Shown in pieces: positions 19,644 to 27,924 of a stretch of DNA of 64,000 nucleotides. This DNA is from Rhyacichthys aspro. Lineage: Eukaryota > Chordata > Actinopteri > Gobiiformes > Rhyacichthyidae. The DNA lies in the NCBI GenBank assembly GCA_036850595.1, contig CM072156.1, positions 18,465,483 through 18,529,482 of the forward strand, read 5' to 3'. Below the pieces are notes generated by a model. It did not search any database, was not told where the DNA came from, and saw nothing but the letters and a program-made list of their open reading frames with translations. A program made the position numbers and the translations under genes. Each line of letters starts with the position of its first letter. Position 1 is the first letter of the stretch.

Positions 19644-22589
19644 GTTATTATTCCTGAAAGTCACCCGGCATAACCTCTTTCCATTAGACCAGCTCCATTG
19701 AATATTACACTGACACTAAGGGTTTGTCTGGTACACACTGTTTAGTGTCACCTGGTTTAAAGGCAAATGGGGTCAGCAAAACAAAAATCTTCTAAAATGT
19801 CTCACAAAGGATTAGTTGTATTTTACATGAATAACAATGGTTTTGTTTGCACCTCATTTGAAAAATCAGGTGCTTGTGTATAGTGTAATATGCGCCTGAC
19901 CTTCCATTGATACTATAGAAATCTGTGCCTTTACCTGTTGATATCATGATACATTAGCACATCATATACATAATTAAAACTAGATGTACTGGTTTACATC
20001 AGTCTGATGTGAATCTGTTCTGTGGCCCACAGATGGCGCTGCTCTCAGTGGAGATGTGCTCTTTGCGGGAAGAGAATGACCGAGTCAGAGCCATGTCTGA
20101 GGTACGAGAGCCCAGCGAGCAGCTCCAGAGCGCCATCAGAGACCGGGACGAGGCCATAGCCAAGTAAGACCCAACACTAGTTACTATTCAAGTCCCTGAG
20201 GTCTAGGGAAAAAGTTGACAGTTTGTTTACATTATGTTTCTTTAGATTTACATTGCACCTCATTGTGTTATTGTATTATTAGCAGAAATAACAGATTAGT
20301 TTGTTTCTGTGTGTTTTTCAGGAAGAAAGCGGTAGAAATGGAGTTGGCCAAATGTAAGATCGACATCATGTCTCTGAACAGTCAGCTCCTAGACGCAATC
20401 CAACAGAAACTCAACCTGTCGCAGCAGCTGGAGGCGTGGCAGGTGGGACTTTGATTTCCTTTAAACAAGAACATTGCACAACAACAATTAAAGAAGATGT
20501 GCTTCAAGCTGATTTCCATCGGTAGTCCTCGAGCAGTCCCATTCTAACTCTATAACATTTACACACTAACTCCCAAACCGGTCCATTGTAGCACTAAAAC
20601 CCTAGAGAGCATACCTACGGTTTACAAATAACACATTTCTAGCGCTCAGTCAGAGCAAAGACGTTTTTTCTGTGACATTCATTCAACATTCATGATTCTA
20701 CATTGAAGATATATGCTGCAAGTGAAGCAATAGCCTTGCGTCAGATGAAATGTAGAAGTTGCAGCCCATTAAGGAACATGCAATGTAAATGCACTGAAGT
20801 TTGGTACAATGTTTTTGAATGGTTAAAAGTGCTTAAAAAACTCCTAAAAATCAGGACATATTAGTGTTTTTAAAGATATTTTGTCGGGACACAGATTTAA
20901 AAAATGACACTGTATTATATTAGGCTACATTGCTGTAAACTGGCTATATTATTTGGAATTAACTTTATCCAAAACAGTGCTTTAAATTGACAAAAACAAA
21001 CAAAGACTTCTCTGATGACTGGCTGTGTGTGTTCCCTCCCTCCGTCTGTAACCAGCACTTCTATCCTCTGTCTTTCGCCCACAGTTTGCCTCCTCAGGGC
21101 TATTTACTGTTTGGCTCTTGTGGTTTCTGATCTAGTGGCCTTTCTCAGCTTCCGTACCACCCTCTTTTCCCTGTGGTGCCCCCTCCTCCTGCCTTAGAGG
21201 TGAGCCGAGCCCGTCCCGTCCCGTCTCACAGCGACTAACTCCAATGTGCTCGACCATTTCATCCAAAGCGCTCATTCGCTCTCTTTCTGTGTGTCATCCT
21301 TCTGTTCCTTACTGTCTGTCCATTTCATAACCTAGAATGAAGCAAACAAATCTTATCTGGTAGAATTAGCATGTTTCCGATATACTTTTTTACAGTTAAG
21401 TTAATAGGATAGACTTTAGGAGAATACAGTCTTTTGGATTTGTCTAACATTAAATGAATATGTGTAAAAATCTTGCTAAACAATAGTGAGTTATGACTAT
21501 AATTAAGATGGTAATAATACTATACTAAATATTATAAATACATTAAGTGAATAGAATTAAACTTATATTGAATAAAAATATATTTTCTGTTACATTTGAC
21601 CGCATTTTATTATTAGTGTTATTTCTACTGTTTTTGTTCGAAGCACCTTCACCAGCCCATTGATGTGGACATACTGTAGCCTACATTTTGCTATTTTATA
21701 TATTTATATGTTTACATTTATTTTGTATCTATCTATATCTATTTTTTATGTTGCGCATGTGTTTTATCACACATTTTGATATGCTCATTTTTTCACTTTA
21801 GTTTGCAATCACGTAAAAAAGGCAAAAGTTTCTGTTAATGTTGTTCATCTGCCCCCTAGTGGACAATTGTCATATTTTAATTTAAATAATATTTAAAAAT
21901 CTATACAAATGTTTATTTTAAATGCTAATTAACAATGCTTAATGATTATTCCGAGCACCAGGAGACATTTAAATCGATTATTTCTTATTTTATTATTGTT
22001 TACTGAATTGTCTTGAAACCACAAACAGAAACTCTAAGCCAGTATAGCATTTGAAGTATTTATCAAGTCAAATTCAGTTCATTTTTTCCCCTCTTTTGAC
22101 CAAATTCTTACTTAATCCAGTATAGTCACCACAGTAAATTAAAGTAGGTCATATTTTAGATGTCTTTACTTACCACTTGACTGATTCTTATTTCAAAGTA
22201 TATCATTAGCTATTGACCAGTGACAGTGGAACCACATAATATAAACTTACTGAACAGTTTACTTTAGAATTGTCAAAATGGATAAAGGACAAAACATCTT
22301 CAAAGCAAAAGTACCTTTTTCACATTTTGTCAGGAAATAGTTCGACATACACCGTCCTCCGTAAGCTCCTGTTACCAGTCTCACTTTTTTTTTATTCTTC
22401 TCTCTTTTTCTTCTCTTGTAGGATGATATGCACAGAGTGATTGACCAGCAGCTGATGGACAAGCACCAGGACGAGTGGCAATGCGCCCCTTCCTCATTTT
22501 CGGGGGCCCGCACCAGTCAGTCCTCCAGACGGGCTCACCGGATCTCCGACCGGGACAGGAGACTTTTCTCTTTTTTCAAAAAGAGCTGA
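2215..22589 (+). CDS. bicdl1: BICD family-like cargo adaptor 1 (BICDR-1), 5'-incomplete
   Basis: Coiled-coil adaptor that links Rab6-positive secretory vesicles to dynein-dynactin (known for the family). Coding exons: 2215-2430, 12580-12696, 14994-15140, 16293-16472, 17314-17532, 18467-18610, 20033-20163, 20322-20442, 22422-22589. All junctions are GT-AG and the phases join, giving 480 residues and a TGA stop. Nearly the whole product is charged heptad-type helix. A serine-rich linker (STDSSMDESSETSSAKD) breaks it around window residues 250-275. The C-terminal segment has the BICD-family cargo signature AIQQKLNLSQQLEAWQ, followed by a basic/aromatic tail ending RRLFSFFKKS. Family members are about 550-590 aa, so roughly 100 N-terminal residues, including the AAxxG dynein light-intermediate-chain box, should be in an exon upstream of the window. 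BICDL2 is the main alternative, but the serine linker and the C-terminal tail fit BICDL1 better. Confidence 0.95.
3211..3249 (+). repeat. 39-bp dispersed repeat, copy 2
   Basis: Second copy, starting AACACCAATCTTTTTA and sharing GACAGATAAAT and GGGGATT with the copy at 518-556. Confidence 0.7.
7232..7392 (-). mobile_element. tRNA-derived SINE
   Basis: Read on the minus strand, it has an A-box-like TGGTAGAGAGC (7366-7376) and a B-box-like GGGTTAGATTCC (7332-7343) about 23 bases apart. These are followed by a C/T-rich body and the tail TCAAATAAAGAC, then an A-rich end. This layout is typical of teleost tRNA-derived SINEs. Exact ends and target-site duplication were not established. Confidence 0.7.
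10808..11149. mobile_element. non-autonomous MITE with TTAA ends
   Basis: Left end TTAAAGGTGCAGTATGCAA. The reverse complement of the right end is TTAAAGGCATTATACGCAA. They match at TTAAAGG, TA and GCAA, and both are bounded by TTAA, as expected for piggyBac-type target sites. About 342 bp long with no coding capacity. Confidence 0.6.
12580..12696 (+). CDS. bicdl1: bicdl1 coding exon
   Basis: Acceptor GGTCAAG after a T/C-rich tract, donor GTGAGC, phase 0 at both ends, 39 codons. Reads AAEVERQLSTQVNSLRDDF and on to RLETLQAE, in coiled-coil register with the previous exon. It lies 10.1 kb downstream of that exon. Confidence 0.93.
12697..14993 (+). other. bicdl1: bicdl1 intron with candidate microexon
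   Basis: Holds the 12-nt candidate microexon at 12944-12955. At about 14200-14345 there is degenerate repetitive sequence built on words such as GACCAAGACTGG and CAAGACCACAACTAG, seen as low-grade repeats. No other gene is supported. Confidence 0.65.
12944..12955 (+). CDS. bicdl1: candidate 12-nt microexon of bicdl1 (QGLE)
   Basis: Twelve bases CAAGGGCTAGAA sit between a long C/T-rich tract ending GGAGCAG and a consensus donor GTGAGTGG. Both neighbouring exons break in phase 0, so inclusion would add Q-G-L-E between LQAE and IKMLSDRK without shifting the frame. This is inferred from splice signals only. Whether it is used, and whether use is constitutive or tissue-specific, is unknown. Confidence 0.5.
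14994..15140 (+). CDS. bicdl1: bicdl1 coding exon
   Basis: Acceptor CTTTATTAG, donor GTACGG, phase 0, 49 codons (IKMLSDRKMELERRV to EKQCHEKDLQ). A second AG six bases downstream (14998-14999) could give a form lacking I-K. The upstream AG is preferred because I-K continues the family sequence. The acceptor's pyrimidine tract is weak. Confidence 0.9.
15285..16206 (+). repeat. degenerate short-word repeat (GGACTAAACC family)
   Basis: Across most of this intron the words AGGACTAAACC, AGGGCTAAACC, CAGGAATAAACC and CAGTACTAAAC recur many times in one orientation, most densely at 15700-15805 and 16018-16206. It looks like a decayed minisatellite with an 11-20 bp unit. The intron 15141-16292 holds nothing else recognised. 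Confidence 0.6.
16293..16472 (+). CDS. bicdl1: bicdl1 coding exon
   Basis: Acceptor GACTTGTTGCAG after an extreme poly-T tract, donor GTGAGC, phase 0, 60 codons. Contains LRQSQLELQEVQMSHRQL and the acidic run EIEQSMEQEELEQEREQ, both typical of BICDR-1. Confidence 0.94.
16823..17239 (+). mobile_element. hAT-like non-autonomous element
   Basis: Begins CAGTGGTGTCAAACTCAA followed by GGGGCCGCAAC. It ends with GGGCCACATCCTTCAGTGTGACATG, whose TTCAGTGTGACA is close to the reverse complement of the left end (TTGAGTTTGACA). The paired GGGCC words and the CAGTGGT terminus resemble common vertebrate hAT-type repeats. It contains a 21-bp minisatellite. No transposase is present. Confidence 0.55.
16932..17096 (+). 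repeat. 21-bp minisatellite, about 7-8 copies
   Basis: Unit close to AACAGGTTTTAGTTGGATTTG, repeated head to tail with substitutions and small indels, inside the hAT-like element in the bicdl1 intron 16473-17313. Confidence 0.85.
17314..17532 (+). CDS. bicdl1: bicdl1 coding exon with serine-rich linker
   Basis: Acceptor TTCTGGTAG, donor GTAACG, phase 0, 73 codons. Begins LRLQLWEAYCEVRSLCSHLR, then the acidic/serine linker STDSSMDESSETSSAKD, then resumes helix (SLLELRRLTQNLLDG). The linker is the clearest break in the coiled coil and has many potential phosphorylation sites. Confidence 0.94.
17533..18466 (+). other. bicdl1: bicdl1 intron with CTCF-like motif
   Basis: AT-rich. It contains CTGCCCCCAAGTGG at 18022-18035. 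Nothing else is recognised. Confidence 0.6.
18022..18035 (-). promoter_or_regulatory. CTCF-like motif
   Basis: Plus strand CTGCCCCCAAGTGG; the minus strand reads CCACTTGGGGGCAG. One mismatch-type variant of the core at 21849. Confidence 0.4.
18467..18610 (+). CDS. bicdl1: bicdl1 coding exon
   Basis: Acceptor GTGTGCCAG, phase 0, 48 codons (GSRRSDEEALEEQVRKL to EELLQLHNQ). The donor is GTTCAC, weaker than its neighbours. The exon is a multiple of three with symmetric phase, so skipping would keep the frame. Confidence 0.88.
18611..20032 (+). other. bicdl1: bicdl1 intron with TTA microsatellite
   Basis: No exon is supported. A (TTA)n tract occupies about 19611-19652 with one interruption (TTG). 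The remainder is AT-rich unique sequence. Confidence 0.65.
19611..19652. repeat. (TTA)n microsatellite
   Basis: About 14 TTA units, the last part interrupted once by TTG. Confidence 0.9.
20033..20163 (+). CDS. bicdl1: bicdl1 coding exon
   Basis: Acceptor TGGCCCACAG, donor GTAAGA, enters in phase 0 and leaves after two bases of a Lys codon. Reads MALLSVEMCSLREENDRV and on to IRDRDEAIAK. It is the start of the conserved C-terminal coiled coil. Confidence 0.94.
20322..20442 (+). CDS. bicdl1: bicdl1 coding exon with BICD cargo-binding motif
   Basis: Acceptor GTTTTTCAG, donor GTGGGA, 121 nt; completes the split Lys codon. Encodes KKAVEMELAKCKIDIMSLN and then LLDAIQQKLNLSQQLEAWQ. The AIQQKLxLxQxLE pattern is shared with the C-terminal cargo (Rab6) helix of BICD proteins. 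Confidence 0.95.
21085..21199 (+). CDS. bicdl1: candidate alternative terminal exon of bicdl1
   Basis: A GC-rich island in an AT-rich intron. It is preceded by a strong pyrimidine tract ending CGCCCACAG and followed by a consensus donor GTGAGC. Spliced after the phase-0 exon ending EAWQ, it would read FASSGLFTVWLLWFLI and then a TAG stop, replacing the usual 55-residue tail with 16 mostly hydrophobic residues. It could equally be a poison exon, since a further exon follows the stop. Supported by splice signals only. Confidence 0.35.
21849..21862 (-). promoter_or_regulatory. canonical CTCF-like motif
   Basis: Plus strand CTGCCCCCTAGTGG; the minus strand reads CCACTAGGGGGCAG, which fits the CTCF core consensus. 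Similar motifs in the same orientation occur at 18022-18035 and 24011-24024. Occupancy is unknown, and the motif may have arrived with a repeat. Confidence 0.5.
22422..22589 (+). CDS. bicdl1: bicdl1 last coding exon
   Basis: Acceptor CTTCTCTTGTAG after a long C/T tract, phase 0, 55 codons plus TGA. Starts DDMHRVIDQQLMDKHQDEW, then a Ser/Arg-rich segment, and ends DRDRRLFSFFKKS, the short basic/aromatic end typical of BICDR-1. Confidence 0.95.
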   Translation, partial: DDMHRVIDQQLMDKHQDEWQCAPSSFSGARTSQSSRRAHRISDRDRRLFSFFKKS

Positions 22590-24010
22590 GCCCTTTTGGA
22601 CTGTCCCCGAGCACAGTAAACATATGAAGACAGATGAGTTCAAGAAAAGGGGTAAAAAGTGAGCCAAAGAGGGGCATCAAGTGAGGTCTGGGGCACTATT
22701 TTGCACTTTTTCTGCCCATTCCTCCTAGATTAACCAATAACAGCTATAGACAGTAGAAATGAATGGACCAATCAAATGCAATCAATGCTCAATTAAGCAA
22801 GAAGTCATTAACCTTTTTGGTAAAGTTTATGCAAAAAAAAGAGGACTACAGGGAATCACTAAGCATGACCATTAAGATATCTTGCTAGTAATGCTAATGG
22901 CCAGTAAATTAGTGGCAACATGATAAAGTGAAAGATATTGTCTGAGGAAATGATTGTCACATAAAAACAGATCATGAATAAATCACACAAAATAAATATA
23001 AAAAAATCATGAAGCTAGTAAACTCATTAGTCAGTTGTCTTAAAATGGCATAACATCACTGTTTTAGCAGGTTTTAGTCGTAAACAATTAAGTGCAATAA
23101 CCTACAGATGGAAAAGTAAGATAAAAAGACTAGAATTATAAATACAGACAAATCCTGACTTATTTTTTGGTGATGTTTTTTCATGAAAGTAAATGTTAGC
23201 ATCTTGGAGCCGACCTTCACTTTTGATTGATTCAGCTCCTGATCCCTTGGTCCATTCATTTCTACAGTCAGCTGTGAAAGCTGGTAAAGAAAGACAAAGT
23301 AAGGACATGGACAGGGTCTCTCAGTTTACCTCCGACGGGAAGGCGTCCGTGTAGTGCCTACGGCCATCTCTACTGCCCACTGCCAACTCTGTAGGGAAAA
23401 AATAATAATAATTGTAAAAACTTGTGTATGCATCAGTGATCAGGCCAGTGAGGTGGGCACGAGGGGCACAGCTCGATCAGGGGAAAAAAAAACAGTATGA
23501 CAATGGTTTAACAGGATGAAGAGTGTCATCTGGGAGCAATCAAACTACAACCAACCCACAATCTCAGGTTTATTCATTTGTTTTAGGGATTGACAACACA
23601 AAATGGCAGCTGGACTGATCTGGATGGATACAAGAAAGTTATATTTTATCCACAGCCATTTTTAATTTTATAGTAATAATAACAATATTCTTCTTCATTG
23701 CACTTTCATAGAAGTCAAATCTATTTTTCTACAAATACAGGCTGAAATGCCAAACTTTAATGTGAAAATGGTTGTCCTATTTAATATCCTTTTCATAATA
23801 ATGTCTCTGTAGCTACACTGAGTCACACTGTAGTTGCCATAAGCTTGTTTTAGCATATTCTTAAATCAACAACAGGAAAAGCAAGACCAAGAAAGAGCTA
23901 TGTAAAAAAGTATACATCTGTGACATATTTTGATTCAACATGGCTGCTCTAAAATGCACTTTATTACAAACATTGGTCACAGTGAATCAGGGCTTTTTCA
24001 GCTACTGCTA

Positions 24011-24024
24011 CTGCCCCCATCTGG
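24011..24024 (-). promoter_or_regulatory. CTCF-like motif
   Basis: Plus strand CTGCCCCCATCTGG; the minus strand reads CCAGATGGGGGCAG. Lies in the probable bicdl1 3' UTR. Confidence 0.4.
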
Positions 24025-26707
24025 TCAAAAATATTACTAACACCCTGAAACCCTCATCTTCTACAATCACGTTTCAATAATAAAAATGTTTTTTTGTTGA
24101 ATAACTCATAATACATGTTATGCATAATATATATTGATCAAATTTAATCTAGTATAGTGTCATAAATAGAAGGTTAGTAAGTTTATTAGGAGCCCTATTA
24201 TGCATTGTCCTGGCTCCTTTTCCTGTAGTCAATGCAAGAAAAACACAAAAATAAGTATCAAAAATAAATTTCTGAGTTGAAATTTAGTGGCAGAAATATA
24301 AGAATGAAATTTACTTGTAGCTTAATCTTACAAATAAATTGTGCACAAGATTACAAAACTGAAAATAGTTTAAATAACAATAATAATTTAATGGAAACTG
24401 CCAAATAATTGATAGTTCAGATACTTAAATTCCAACCACGCCAGGAATACGTTTTTTTTTTTATTTCACTAAAAGAATCGACCAATCAGCCAATCAGAAA
24501 TCAGTGCAGTACATAAAGCCCGACCCATTTTAAACAAACGGTTAGGAAAGGTGTGCTAGACCCATTTCATGTCGCAAAAGGAATGGGTATGGCTGACCAG
24601 GCTACTGAAACAAATGTAGTTGTTATGGTTTGATGCACAGCAATAGCTTACATTTAATGAACTTAAATAAATGTAAGTGATGTATGTAGAGAAGTTATAA
24701 AGATGGTGGTGGTAGAATGCACTTTAGTGAACGGTATATCTCACCCTATGCATATCACATCCAGACAGGACCAGCTCGTTGTGTTGCTCTTGACATCTGA
24801 ATAAACCTGTGGGCAGCTGGAGTGCTGGAGATATTATTATTTTTCTACATCTTGAGATATTTAACATTAAAATCATGTCTTATTTTGACCAATGGCACTA
24901 ACACTGTCCTCGTGATGTCATCTTCCAAACCGACCAAACTCTCACAATGTTTACATCGTCTTGAGAAGGAGGAAGGACAAATGATTCACACTGACGGAAA
25001 AAGTCACCCAGATCGGATTTTTGTAGCGTTCACATAAACACAAATTGACTCTGACATTAAAGACCACCCACTTTTATACTCAAGCAAATAAAATAACACA
25101 AGTGGCTAAAGTTTGTTCCAAATCCAAAGTAATCCTAGATCTGAGCTTTTTTTTTTAACCAACAATCTATCAAATGCTTTTGATTTGATCATGTTCTGAA
25201 ATCGTAGCATGTTAGTATTTATTTTCTTGGGACAGTGCATATTAATATACATTTCTGTAAACATGCTAGAATTAGTCAGACGTATTTAACATCTGCTGTC
25301 CCTGAAGATGTTAAAAAGTCACACTAAAAACAATAAAATTAAGATTATATAACATTTCAAGATTGAATAAAAAAGCACAAACATAAACTAAAATATTATA
25401 GCATTTCCAAATAGAAACTACAATAAAAATACAAATGTTTAAATGCAATGTATAAAGATAGCAAAGTTTGTTTAATGTTTGACCTGCTGACATCAATCCG
25501 ATCTGATCTGGGCCACTTTGTTGCTCAGTGTGAACGCAGCCGTCTGTTCCATAACTGAAGTATAATGGACTTCCTGCAGTGGTGGCTGACTACCTCCTGT
25601 CTCAAGGCTCCAATAATCCACCTGCACTTTGATTCGTTCTCCGCCGCCGGGCTTCCTTTTTATGTGTTGTATCATGGGTAATAATCATACGGTAGGTTAT
25701 GTGTTGGAACCGAAATCTCCCGAGCAAGAACGAGTCCCGAAGTGGTCTCTGGTCTGTCGATGTGTTTGTCTGAAGTCGCTGTGAGAAGCTATGCAGATGT
25801 CTTCTTCAAAAATGGTCGTCGGAAAAGGATCAACCCAAAGACTGATTTTTTTATAGGTTTGTTCAAAAAGTGATTATATTTATATGACATTGCAAACCTT
25901 TTGAATGAAAATCTTTTTATAGGAAGAAATTGAATTATCGGTAGACTTGTTTTTTGGTTTTTTTTTGTTCATTTTTTGTTGCCCAGATGTGTCAATTTGT
26001 CCCATTCCCATTTGTTTGCAGTCCACCACATGACGTCACATGACCTACTGTGTTTAGTCCGCCATATTGGCAGGAAAAAGCACTCCTAATTCGGACACCG
26101 ATTACTAGATACAAGCTCACACTGATGGTCTTTTTCCTCCATATTTCCCTCTGTTAAAATGGGAAATGTTAAAGGACTCTACTGGAAACTGTGTGAAACA
26201 GGTTGAATGCTTTTATGGAGGATTTTTAACAGTTGAGATCTATGTATAAATGTGGTGCTTGCTGCCAACATGGCGGAAACTGCTGAATAAAATGTCTAAA
26301 AAGAAAGAACATTAGACAAGACCAAACAATTAACAATGGCTTTAAAACTTATGGGTGTCGGAAAGGCCAGACAAAAATACATTGCATGGCTACGACTCGT
26401 CCATTTTGAAACAAAGTCCACAATAAACTCCTTGATATAAATCATTGACAAATATGAAAACCTACGTAAACCTTAGCATTCCTGTTTTTGTACATTTATG
26501 GGTTTGGGACATAATAAACAGACACAAAAGTCTCTCCTCTCGACACAGACTGTAATACTTTTGAATTATGTTCGTTTGTATTATTTGTTAGTAATAATCT
26601 AATACTTTTCATTTTTCTTTATACATGTCCGAATCAGTTTTTCTTGTTTGCTTGTATGGATCTTTCAGGACCTTGTTTTTCGACACTGTAGATTGATTCA
26701 TTTTCAA

Positions 26708-26713
26708 ATTAAA
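26708..26713 (+). terminator. bicdl1: poly(A) signal ATTAAA, probable bicdl1 3' end
   Basis: ATTAAA is followed after about 30 bases by a T-rich then GT-rich tract (26743-26762), the usual layout of hexamer, cleavage site and downstream GU element. No other + strand gene lies between it and the bicdl1 stop. Confidence 0.55.
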
Positions 26714-26730
26714 AGCATTTTTTGGAAAAC

Positions 26731-27924
26731 TTGCCGCCTGTGATTTTTTTTTTGTGTGTGTGCGACACATCCTACTCTTGCAGCAGCGTTGTGACGTTTG
26801 TGGACAAATATGCCACTCGAAGTGTTTTCCTTCACTTCAGGTCAGATGTTGTTGGTTTTAAGTGATTTCAGAGGCCTATTGTGCTCCGTCTGTGGCTCCT
26901 TCCATTCACTCCTGACTCCGAACTATTCCAAATATTTCACTAGCAATTACAATTCTCCACCACGCTCTCCTAAGTTTATCTAGATTTTGTTTTCTTTTAA
27001 TAAATATAATAGCCTACTGAAAATACACTTTACATACAAAACATTTCAGTAAGTTTAGTTGATCAATTTTGACACTTAAATAAGTTAAACAAAAAATGCA
27101 TTTAGAATTAAAAACAAATAAAGTATGAATTCAATTGTACAATACATTAAAGGCAGTTACACCAATAAACCAGACAGCTGAGGAATTTTGAACACTTTCT
27201 TACGATTGAAAAAACATACTGAAAATGCTAAATTCAAGCATTAATGTTGTCTTTTTTGACTAAAATTTACCTAAATTTTTTCTTTTAAAAAAATGGCAAT
27301 AAGTTAAACTGCGCTATCAAGACATATAATGTTGTCATATAATTTTATTAATCTGTAAAATCTGCAGTTCTACGTTACTATAGTGGCTGATAGACACAAA
27401 TAGTGAGATAGAGAGTGAGACATTATGTTGAGACAGTGATGTTAGATGGTGATGATGTGCCCTTAAGTTATAATGCACACTGACACTAGCTGTATGTACA
27501 TTCATTAGGCTTGTCTTATTTCAAATGTAATAAACTGAGCTGAAAACTAAATACAAGTGTGTAACTAATGGTCTGCAGCGTAATGAGGGGCATAAAATGT
27601 TTTAGATGTTCTGCTGTGCTTTATCTCTCTCAAATATGAGAATATGCCTTAAAAAAATGGACAATTTGTTGTTTGTATAAATAACCTTGACTTCCTGGAA
27701 TAGTCTTGACAGAGTTGCACCACTTCAGGAGAATAGATTAAAAATAAAAATAAATTAAAACAGTTTATAGGAATAAAATTGTACTGGTGCTGTAATGGTG
27801 TTTAGTGTAAAAAGTAGAAGAACTCTCAACAGATTACTAGACCAAAGATATTAGAAACTTTTTGCTGCTGATGAAGTAAAACCCTAAAATCTGCCATTGA
27901 GTAAGAGGCTTCCCAAAGACCAGT
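26731..27924. other. convergent intergenic gap between bicdl1 and rab35
   Basis: AT-rich, with no supported exon, RNA gene or structured repeat. It is bounded on each side by a probable poly(A) site of the facing gene. Confidence 0.5.

Larger units (their letters stand above)
20443..22421 (+). other. bicdl1: bicdl1 last intron
   Basis: Holds the candidate alternative terminal exon 21085-21199 and a canonical CTCF-like motif at 21849-21862. Otherwise AT-rich. Confidence 0.6.
22590..26730 (+). other. bicdl1: probable bicdl1 3' UTR (about 4.1 kb)
   Basis: No conserved coding exon is seen on either strand. The stretch is AT-rich and runs to a strong poly(A) context at 26.71 kb. Earlier AATAAA hexamers occur at 22991-22996, 26286-26291 and 26513-26518, so shorter 3' ends are possible. 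A GC-richer patch at about 25490-25830 stands out. The UTR length is inferred from signals, not from transcripts. Confidence 0.5.
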
